DNA of 47,472 nt from an uncultured Oscillospiraceae bacterium (lineage in GTDB: Bacteria > Bacillota > Clostridia > Oscillospirales > Ruminococcaceae). The stretch covers positions 1-47,472 of the forward strand of contig CAKSIT010000019.1 of the NCBI GenBank assembly GCA_934462925.1, read 5' to 3'. Of this stretch, positions 42,627 through 47,472 are shown in pieces (position 1 is the first letter of the stretch; every line of letters starts with the position of its first letter). Both the position numbers and the translations under genes were made by a program. The notes beneath the pieces are model-generated. The model worked only from the letters and a program-made list of their open reading frames with translations. It was not told where the DNA came from and did not search any database.

Positions 42627-43169
42627 TCACTCCTCCATCTGCTTGCCGAAATACATAGCCGCCGCCTGTACCAGCGCGGACTGCTCGCCCGTCGCAACCT
42701 CGCTGCCCTCCCCCGCAAGCATTATAACAGCGCCGTTCACGTCGCCCTGCGCCAGAATCGGCGAGCAGGCGAGCGCATACCTGTCAACGCCCTCGATAGG
42801 CGCTAAGCGCTTGTCCTCCTTGTTCTTGCAGACGTAGGACTTTCTCTGCTCGATAAGGTCCTCGAGCGAGCCGCTCACCCTGCGCTCGATTATCTCCTTT
42901 TTGCTCATGCCCGATACCGCGATAACGTGGTCGCGGTCGCATATTACCGCGGGGCAGCCGCCCACCTTGCTAAGCACGTCCGCGTACTGCGAAGCGGTGC
43001 TGCTTATCTCCCCCACGGGCGAGTACTTCTTGAATATCACCTCGCCCTCGGGGCTGGTGTATATCTCGAGCGGGTCGCCCTCGCGGATACGCATGGTGCG
43101 GCGTATCTCCTTGGGAATAACTATGCGCCCGAGGTCGTCGATTCTGCGGACAATACCTGTTGCTTTCAT
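42627..43169 (-). CDS. spoVT: Stage V sporulation protein T
   Basis: 180 residues, the usual length. The N-terminal AbrB/SpoVT swapped-hairpin DNA-binding domain reads MKATGIVRRIDDLGRIVIPK, with REGDPLEIYTSPEGEVIFKKYSP completing it (1-52). A GAF-like C-terminal domain follows (about 56-178). SpoVT tunes sigma-G-dependent genes in the forespore, so the organism or its relatives are spore-formers. GGAGG lies 9 bp before the ATG. The upstream region is partly duplicated at 46342-46402. Confidence 0.92.
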   Translation of the reverse strand: MKATGIVRRIDDLGRIVIPKEIRRTMRIREGDPLEIYTSPEGEVIFKKYSPVGEISSTASQYADVLSKVGGCPAVICDRDHVIAVSGMSKKEIIERRVSGSLEDLIEQRKSYVCKNKEDKRLAPIEGVDRYALACSPILAQGDVNGAVIMLAGEGSEVATGEQSALVQAAAMYFGKQMEE

Positions 43170-43190
43170 ATATAAATTCCTCCGTTGTGT

Positions 43191-43265
43191 TTATTTAACA
43201 GCATTTCTGCCTGTGGTGGTATTGTCTGCTGTTTATGTTGATTTATTCATGCGGATTCGACAAAA
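43191..43265. repeat. Direct repeat flanking the accessory island, left copy
   Basis: TTATTTAACAGC, then a variable part, then TGTTTATGTTGATTTATTCA and GCGGATT. The right copy is at 46342-46402 in the same orientation and lacks about 16 bp in the middle. The left copy is the native spoVT upstream region. From here to 43374 no gene is seen. Confidence 0.75.
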
Positions 43266-43374
43266 TTCTATGAATCCATTGCTGAACTCGGCGTCAGCGC
43301 CGCCCATCGAGCCGCAAAGTTTTCCATTACACACTAGAACTGCGTATCTGTATCAAAATCGGCATATATAACGC

Positions 43375-43403
43375 TTGACAGAATTTGTTGAATATTGTAT
43401 ACT
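43375..43403 (+). promoter_or_regulatory. Promoter of the Sel1-J-HIRAN-TPR operon
   Basis: TTGACA (43375-43380), 17 bp and TATACT (43398-43403). MITE 1b begins 9 bp after the -10, so the transcript would start within or at the edge of the element. Confidence 0.78.
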
Positions 43404-43411
43404 TAAATCAA

Positions 43412-43513
43412 GGTAATACCGCATAATTATTTTCGCGCGATTGTGCAATATGGCGGAAAATATGCAAGCAAGCGTGCGGAAAAGGCTTCAGCCGCTAATT
43501 GTGCGGTGTTGCC
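43412..43513. mobile_element. MITE family 1, copy b (102 bp)
   Basis: Ends GGTAATACCGCATAATTA and TAATTGTGCGGTGTTGCC, flanked by TCAA (43408-43411) and TTAA (43514-43517), one mismatch. The shortest copy: it lacks the interior hairpin block of copies a and c. It lies between the operon promoter and the Sel1 start, so it becomes the 5' leader. Confidence 0.8.
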
Positions 43514-43534
43514 TTAAGGAAAGGAGCGGTTCAT

Positions 43535-44422
43535 ATGAATATAAACGGAATATCCGACGCGCTGAAGATAGTTGAAAGGTTCGAGAGCGCCCCCGCTTTC
43601 GGAAAAGACGAAGAATTTATGTATACCGAAGCGCTGCAGTATCTGTTTGACAAAACAGGCGAGGGCGAATATATTTCAAGGCTTGCGGGATTTTATTACG
43701 AACAGCGCCGATTCGACCTTGCGCTGAAATATTACGAAGCGGCAGCGGACAAAGGAGTCCTGCACGCTTTTGAGGGTCTGGGATACATCTGGTATTATGG
43801 CAGAACGGGCAGGACAGACTACGAAAAAGCGTTCGCGTATTACTCCAAAGCCGCCGAGCTTGGCAGCCTGTCATCGGAAATAAAAATCGCCGATATGTAT
43901 AAGAACGGGTATTTTGTTGAGAAAAATTCAGACGAGTATAAACGGCGTATTATTGCGCTTTACCCTAAAGTCAAAAACGCAAGACTTCTGGACGACCCGC
44001 TCCCCGAGGTGTATACCCGCCTTGCTGGGATATACAAGGACGACGGCAGGAACGAAGAAGCGGCAAAGCTGCTTGCCGGCGCACGGCCGTTCCTTGAACA
44101 GCGCATGATGAACAATCCGTTTTTCGGAACGCTGAATCAGCTGAACCGGCTTATCAGCGATTACTATTCCATCGTTGAATTTGACGCGGACAATATAGAA
44201 CTGTACGACCTGTTTCACGTGCTGAAAACGCCCGTAAAAGTCCGTTTTTGGTATGACGATGAACAGCATACAGTTGAATCTGCCGAGGGAGAGACCGAAC
44301 CCGAAATATGCCTTGACGGAAAGTGGTTTCGCACCTGTAAGGACTTTTTCCTGAAAGCAGAAATTGACGGAATAAGGATAACTGCGCTGTGCTGCGACCT
44401 GTATGGATTCGAGGTGATTTGA
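43535..44422 (+). CDS. Sel1/TPR-repeat protein
   Basis: 295 residues. At least three Sel1-like/TPR repeats lie in about 40-120: RLAGFYYEQRRFDLALKYYE, GLGYIWYYGRTGRTDYEKAFAYYSKAAELGSL and IADMYKNGYF. A further TPR is at about 163-190. The C-terminal ~90 residues are a beta-rich region I do not recognise. Such repeats bind protein partners. The ATG at 43535 follows AAAGGAG by 9 bp and lies outside the MITE; the longer ORF would begin within it. First gene of four; the next starts directly after its stop. AT-rich codon use compared with the rest of the window. Confidence 0.83.
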   Translation: MNINGISDALKIVERFESAPAFGKDEEFMYTEALQYLFDKTGEGEYISRLAGFYYEQRRFDLALKYYEAAADKGVLHAFEGLGYIWYYGRTGRTDYEKAFAYYSKAAELGSLSSEIKIADMYKNGYFVEKNSDEYKRRIIALYPKVKNARLLDDPLPEVYTRLAGIYKDDGRNEEAAKLLAGARPFLEQRMMNNPFFGTLNQLNRLISDYYSIVEFDADNIELYDLFHVLKTPVKVRFWYDDEQHTVESAEGETEPEICLDGKWFRTCKDFFLKAEIDGIRITALCCDLYGFEVI

Positions 44423-45172
44423 GTGGATATCGTCAGAATCTGCAACGGAGATTATATGCAGTATGAGGCGCTTCTGCTGCGGCGGGACAGCCTGAAAAAG
44501 GACGCATTACACCGGCAGGGCGAATATATACGAGTGTTCGGCGAGCTTATCATGGAGGTCTACCAAAAGCAGGTCGAGTGTATAAAGCTTAAAAAATCAA
44601 TAGCATTCTGTCAGGCCCAACGCAATCACGGGAACGCTCCCGACAAAGAAAAGCTGGACGGTTACATTGCAGGGATAATGTCCGTATATTACGAACAGCT
44701 GCGCGCCATGGCAGATGAAAACAAGGCTTGCAGAGATGCAAAAGCAGTTTCGGAATACGACGTGCTGAAAATAAAGAAGATATATCGTGATATCGCCAAA
44801 AAGCTGCACCCCGATATAAGTCCGCTTACCGAAAAACACCCTGAGCTTATGGAATTGTGGTATCGTCTGGTTACGGCGTACAACTGTAATTTGCTGAAAG
44901 AAACGCAGGAGGTCGCAGCGCTTATAAACGGCTTTCTCGAGCGAAGCGGCGAGGACCATTTTGAGATGGCGATACCCGACATAAGCGAAAGAATAACCGC
45001 GCTTGAAGCGGAAATACAGGAAATAATCACAACTGAGCCGTACAATTACAGAGAGCTGCTTTGCAATCAAAAACTTGTCGAAGAAAAAAAGCAGTCGCTT
45101 AACGAGGAGTTTGAAACATACTCGGATTATGCAGACAAGCTTCACGCTGTTCTTGGTGAATTTCTTACATAA
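44423..45172 (+). CDS. J-domain-like protein with coiled coils
   Basis: 249 residues. Residues about 115-155 contain KIYRDIAKKLHPDISP followed by a helix ending in a TAYN motif: the helix II - HPD loop - helix III arrangement of a DnaJ J-domain, with His129-Pro130-Asp131. A helical, coiled-coil-rich region precedes it (about 12-105) and another follows (190-249, ITALEAEIQEIIT). A J-domain implies recruitment of an Hsp70. The GTG start at 44423 is directly behind the Sel1 stop, with GAGGTG upstream; an ATG at 44456 with GGAG is an equal alternative. No zinc-finger or Gly/Phe region, so not a classic DnaJ. Confidence 0.72.
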   Translation: MDIVRICNGDYMQYEALLLRRDSLKKDALHRQGEYIRVFGELIMEVYQKQVECIKLKKSIAFCQAQRNHGNAPDKEKLDGYIAGIMSVYYEQLRAMADENKACRDAKAVSEYDVLKIKKIYRDIAKKLHPDISPLTEKHPELMELWYRLVTAYNCNLLKETQEVAALINGFLERSGEDHFEMAIPDISERITALEAEIQEIITTEPYNYRELLCNQKLVEEKKQSLNEEFETYSDYADKLHAVLGEFLT

Positions 45173-45183
45173 CGGAGGAGAAC

Positions 45184-45582
45184 ATGGCTGATAATCAACT
45201 GACCATAACCAACGGGGAGCTTGTTACTCTCACGCAGCAGGGCGGACTTGATACGGTGCTGAAACCGCTTATTCGCGAGATATTCCTGTTTGATTCGTAC
45301 ATTGCAGGGACGTCGCACCTGAAGGACAAGTCCGTTTTTGACGAGCTTCAGGAGGGCTGTAAGCTCACAATGCAGCGCGAGGACAACAAGTTTGACGAGC
45401 ACGCGATAGCGCTTTTTGCGCCGTCGGGAAAGAAAGCGGGATATGTTCCCGAGGCTGATAACGCGGTGTTTTCAAGGCTTCTTGACGCCGGAAAAATGCT
45501 GACAGCCAGCGTTAAAAGCGCCAAAAAGATAAACGAATCATTCATGAAAATTTCAATTGGAATTTATCTTGTGGACCTCTGA
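45184..45582 (+). CDS. Stand-alone HIRAN-domain protein
   Basis: 132 residues, almost entirely a HIRAN domain: FDSYIAGTSHLKDKSVFDEL, GCKLTMQREDNKFDEHAIALF and KKAGYVPEADNAVFSRLLDAGK match the family pattern (the YIAGTSH opening, REDNKFDEHAI core and GYVP). In HLTF/Rad5 this domain binds DNA 3' ends; bacterial free-standing copies are uncharacterised. It lies 11 bp after the J-domain gene. GGAGGAG precedes the ATG. Confidence 0.83.
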   Translation: MADNQLTITNGELVTLTQQGGLDTVLKPLIREIFLFDSYIAGTSHLKDKSVFDELQEGCKLTMQREDNKFDEHAIALFAPSGKKAGYVPEADNAVFSRLLDAGKMLTASVKSAKKINESFMKISIGIYLVDL

Positions 45583-45594
45583 GGAAAAATTTCA

Positions 45595-46128
45595 ATGGAT
45601 ATCAATGAAAGACTTGAGTATGCGGCGGAACTGTTCTGTGATGAAAAATATGATGAAAGCAATCATGCATTTCAACGGCTGCTTGATGAAGCAACAGACC
45701 AGGATGTTTCATGTATAATCAACGATTCAGACAGGAAAATGGGCGCAAAAAAATTTGTCGCGCAGGTTTTATTCTATGCGGGCGATTATCAGAGGGCATA
45801 TGCTATATCAGAGCAGATAAGCGATTATTATGAAAATACAGAATACAATGTTTTGGATTTATTGATGTATAACTATGTTTATGCTAATGCAACGGCTGCG
45901 CTTGGTATGTTTGACAAGGCAGAAAAATCCGTTTATAATATGATGGCGATAAGCAGGCAGTGTACATTTGCCGCAGCCTCGTTTCTTGCGTATTCTGCAA
46001 ATGCGTTCCTCGCGATGAAGCAAGGTAATACTTCAGAGTTTGAAAGACTTCGGTCGCTTGCGATGGGGTATGCCGCTGTCGGAATGGATATGCGTGAATT
46101 TGAGGTCGTGTGGCTTAAGAATTTGTGA
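45595..46128 (+). CDS. TPR-like helical protein
   Basis: 177 residues of all-helical character with two or three degenerate TPRs: EYAAELFCDEKYDESNHAFQ, VAQVLFYAGDYQRAYAISEQ and NATAALGMFDKAEKSVYNM. No catalytic motif. GAGGA lies 9 bp before the ATG, 12 bp after the HIRAN gene. Last gene of the operon; a terminator follows. Confidence 0.7.
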   Translation: MDINERLEYAAELFCDEKYDESNHAFQRLLDEATDQDVSCIINDSDRKMGAKKFVAQVLFYAGDYQRAYAISEQISDYYENTEYNVLDLLMYNYVYANATAALGMFDKAEKSVYNMMAISRQCTFAAASFLAYSANAFLAMKQGNTSEFERLRSLAMGYAAVGMDMREFEVVWLKNL

Positions 46129-46198
46129 GTGCTGTCACTCAGGCTAAACGAACGCTTCTGAAAAGATGAAAGGCTCTGCGCCTATATCGACTAACAGA

Positions 46199-46230
46199 GC
46201 GGCTACACAGCCAGCCGCCCTTTTGTTTTT
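46199..46230 (+). terminator. Terminator of the Sel1-J-HIRAN-TPR operon
   Basis: GCGGCT/AGCCGC stem with an 8-nt loop followed by CCTTTTGTTTTT. A second hairpin lies 37 bp downstream. Confidence 0.8.
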
Positions 46231-46266
46231 CTGCAAAAGTCCGCTGCAGGTAATTTATTTACAGCA

Positions 46267-46300
46267 AAGCACCCGTCGTAATGACAGGCGCTTCGTTTTT
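46267..46300 (+). terminator. Second, weaker terminator hairpin
   Basis: AAGC-CC-GTC pairs with GAC-GG-GCTT with two mismatches, followed by CGTTTTT. The region 46129-46499 otherwise holds only the repeat at 46342 and the XRE promoter. Confidence 0.5.
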
Positions 46301-46341
46301 ATGTATCTTTTTTCCCAACGTCCTCTCCGCGCTTCCGCTGC

Positions 46342-46402
46342 GGTTATTTAACAGCGTTTCCGCCTATTGTTTATGTTGATTTATTCATGCGGATTTGGCA
46401 AA
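46342..46402. repeat. Direct repeat flanking the accessory island, right copy
   Basis: Matches 43191-43265 over TTATTTAACAGC, GCCT, TGTTTATGTTGATTTATTCA and GCGGATT, with about 16 bp deleted between. Confidence 0.75.
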
Positions 46403-46443
46403 AAGCCGAATAACTTGTTAACCAGAATAAGATTAAAAAAACT

Positions 46444-46466
46444 ACTTAACAAAAGGATAATTAAGT
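46444..46466. promoter_or_regulatory. Inverted repeat overlapping the XRE promoter (operator)
   Basis: ACTTAA ... TTAAGT with 11 bp between the arms covers the -35 and spacer of the promoter at 46446-46474. This is a typical place for self-repression by the XRE protein encoded next. Confidence 0.55.
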
Positions 46467-46474
46467 GATACAAT
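46446..46474 (+). promoter_or_regulatory. Promoter of the XRE regulator gene
   Basis: TTAACA (46446-46451), 17 bp and TACAAT (46469-46474). Confidence 0.7.
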
Positions 46475-46499
46475 ATATGGCGCAAGAAGGTGGATAGAA

Positions 46500-46901
46500 A
46501 TGGCATACACGAAATTTGGCGAATTTATGAGAATCCTGCGTGTTCAACATCATGAGGTCATGGGCGATATGGCTAAGCTTCTCGGCGTATCTGCTCCATT
46601 TTTATCAGCTGTTGAAAACGGCAAAAAGAATGTCCCCTTTGAATGGCTTGATATCATTGCCAAGCATTATTCTCTCAATGAAAAACAGATAGAAGAAATG
46701 AGGGAATCGGCTGAAAACTCCAAAACGCAAGTTAAAATCATTCTTTCTCAATCCGAATCTTATCAGAGAGAAGCTGCTTTACAATTCGCGCGTTCCTTTG
46801 ATGATATCGACGAGGAAACCGCAACCCGAATTTTAGGGCAATACCGCATAATTATTTTCGCGCGATTGCGCAGTCAGATTTTTCGTCAGATTGTACAATG
46901 A
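46500..46901 (+). CDS. XRE-family regulator, C-terminus replaced by a MITE
   Basis: 133 residues as now encoded. HTH at about 18-55: MGDMAKLLGVSAPFLSAVENGKKNVPFEWLDIIAKHY. A helical region follows. The last ~21 residues are read from MITE 1c and are basic/hydrophobic junk. Removing the element and one TTAG copy restores an ORF that ends in RILELLKRSGKT and whose TGA overlaps the ATG of the next gene, a common arrangement of regulator-toxin and similar pairs. AAGGTGG lies about 8 bp before the ATG. Still likely to bind DNA. Confidence 0.85.
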   Translation: MAYTKFGEFMRILRVQHHEVMGDMAKLLGVSAPFLSAVENGKKNVPFEWLDIIAKHYSLNEKQIEEMRESAENSKTQVKIILSQSESYQREAALQFARSFDDIDEETATRILGQYRIIIFARLRSQIFRQIVQ

Positions 46902-47089
46902 GGACGACGCAAGGCTGTATGCCTTGCTAGGACGAATTGTGCAATATGGCAGTTTGGCACAACCTGCAATCTTTATCTTTTAACAATTACCAAACATTTT
47001 GTGCCAAACTAGAAAGATGCAAGCAAGCGCCGCGTAAGCCATAGGCGTCGCTTAGAAAAGGCGTTAGCCGCTAATTGTGCGGTGTTGCC
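46837..47089. mobile_element. MITE family 1, copy c (253 bp)
   Basis: Ends GGCAATACCGCATAATTA and TAATTGTGCGGTGTTGCC with a perfect TTAG duplication (46833-46836, 47090-47093). It shares the hairpin block with copy a and carries a further 60-bp nested insertion. It interrupts the last codons of the XRE gene and separates it from its partner. Confidence 0.88.
46951..47010. mobile_element. 60-bp palindromic element nested in MITE 1c
   Basis: AGTTTGGCACAA and TTGTGCCAAACT are perfect 12-bp terminal inverted repeats around an AT-rich core. MITE copies a and b lack it at this point, so it inserted after copy c arrived. Confidence 0.8.
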
Positions 47090-47121
47090 TTAGAACTATT
47101 AAAAAGGAGTGGCAAGACCTG

Positions 47122-47357
47122 ATGGATTATGAAACAACGAAAAGTACTTTTTCAATGGCTGTCAGTCTGAAAAGGACGCCAATGGAAAAGTTATAAGCGT
47201 TAAGTTGGAAGTATATAATCTCTCAACAGACGCAATTATATTTTCAGTCACCAAGGCGTCTGCTATCGAATGTATTGAAGCATTAGAAGAAGCGCCTATC
47301 TGGAACGGAAAATCATTTTGTGATGTAGAAAGCAATATGAAATGGGTTGACGAATAG
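47122..47357 (+). pseudogene. Partner of the XRE regulator, frameshifted
   Basis: The ATG at 47122 overlaps the ancestral XRE stop (TGATG). The frame ends after 24 codons, but a one-base insertion in the AAA run at about 47131-47133 joins it to a second frame that stays open to TAG at 47355-47357. That frame reads NNEKYFFNGCQSEKDANGK, then VISVKLEVYNLSTDAIIFSV, and ends NMKWVDE. The repaired protein would be about 78 residues, small and acidic. I do not recognise the family. Either a real pseudogene or a sequencing error in a short A run. Confidence 0.6.
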
Positions 47358-47368
47358 CAGCTTAATTC

Positions 47369-47398
47369 AGGCGCTCACCGCTGAAGCAGTGAGCGCCT
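47369..47398 (+). terminator. Hairpin after the XRE pair
   Basis: AGGCGCTCAC/GTGAGCGCCT is a perfect 10-bp stem with a 10-nt loop, 11 bp after the stop. No T run. Confidence 0.6.
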
Positions 47399-47402
47399 CT
47401 GA

Positions 47403-47438
47403 CCGTCGAAAAACCCCCATACGGGGGTTTTCCGACGG
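47403..47438. repeat. Second palindrome near the right edge
   Basis: CCGTCG-AAAACCCCC and GGGGGTTTT-CGACGG form a long stem, with one A-C mismatch between the two arms, around ATAC. No T run on either strand. The remaining bases to 47472 show nothing recognisable. Confidence 0.65.
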
Positions 47439-47472
47439 GACATCCGCACTGCGCGCACGGTTTGACGGCTTG

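Noticed and set aside
43191..43265. Sigma-G promoter for spoVT within the direct repeat
   Set aside because: A GAATC and a CATAAAC element can be found on the minus strand, but the spacing (16 bp) and the -10 match are too poor to call.
46166..46351. 61-codon ORF after the TPR gene
   Set aside because: It overlaps two terminator hairpins and part of the direct repeat and has no ribosome-binding site or protein-like composition.

Overview
The window looks like a chromosomal segment of an anaerobic clostridial gut or rumen bacterium close to Ruminococcus/Oscillospirales. Three things point that way: a SpoVT sporulation regulator, a circularly permuted GH3 glucosidase of the kind known from ruminococci, and a purine pathway that uses a PurO-type IMP cyclohydrolase with a free-standing AICAR transformylase. 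Most genes are GC-rich with dense operons and canonical sigma-A promoters (17-bp spacers almost everywhere). The right end (about 43.3-47.4 kb) is visibly more AT-rich and carries inserted repeats, so it is probably an accessory island.

Layout. 0-1.1 kb: a (TCTG)n tract just downstream of two tandem leftward promoters whose gene lies outside the window, then an Ala/Lys-rich protein with an SCP2-like C-terminus. 1.1-6.2 kb: a two-gene leftward cell-surface operon (GHL10 lipoprotein, amidase_3 wall hydrolase). 6.2-10.6 kb: a membrane diguanylate cyclase, then an AlgI-type MBOAT acyltransferase with a DHHW/AlgX-like partner. 10.6-11.0 kb: 120-bp tandem repeats ending in a structured-RNA-like element. 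11.0-18.3 kb: leftward operon purE-purC-purF-purM-purN-purO-AICARFT, with a leader containing an intrinsic terminator. 18.4-26 kb: leftward genes for UDP-glucose dehydrogenase, a soluble hybrid histidine kinase, a pyridoxamine kinase, an EamA transporter, a GH16 glucanase and an HD hydrolase. 26.2-30.9 kb: rightward AraC-GH25-GH3 operon. 31.0-38.1 kb: a second copy of the structured element, a DHH phosphoesterase, and a leftward nitrilase / tubulin-like / transglutaminase operon. 38.2-42.5 kb: a GNAT acetyltransferase, a solute-binding lipoprotein with an alpha/beta hydrolase, and an XRE regulator with a four-helix membrane protein. 42.6-47.4 kb: spoVT, then a rightward four-gene operon (Sel1/TPR, J-domain-like, HIRAN, TPR), then an XRE regulator with a frameshifted partner.

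The most unusual content is non-coding. Two MITE-like families (three and two copies), each with terminal inverted repeats and 4-bp target duplications, have landed on or beside gene ends. The pre-insertion C-termini of the acetyltransferase and of the XRE protein can be reconstructed exactly. A third element family (two full copies, with compensatory base changes in several helices) looks like a structured RNA. All three families share an internal-loop/hairpin module with a GACGAM strand opposite an NAGGA strand. The best candidate for an undescribed protein system is the Sel1-J-HIRAN-TPR operon. A second candidate is the tubulin-like protein with a degenerate GTP-binding loop, encoded with a transglutaminase and a nitrilase.

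All assignments come from reading the sequence and recognising motifs. No database search was run.
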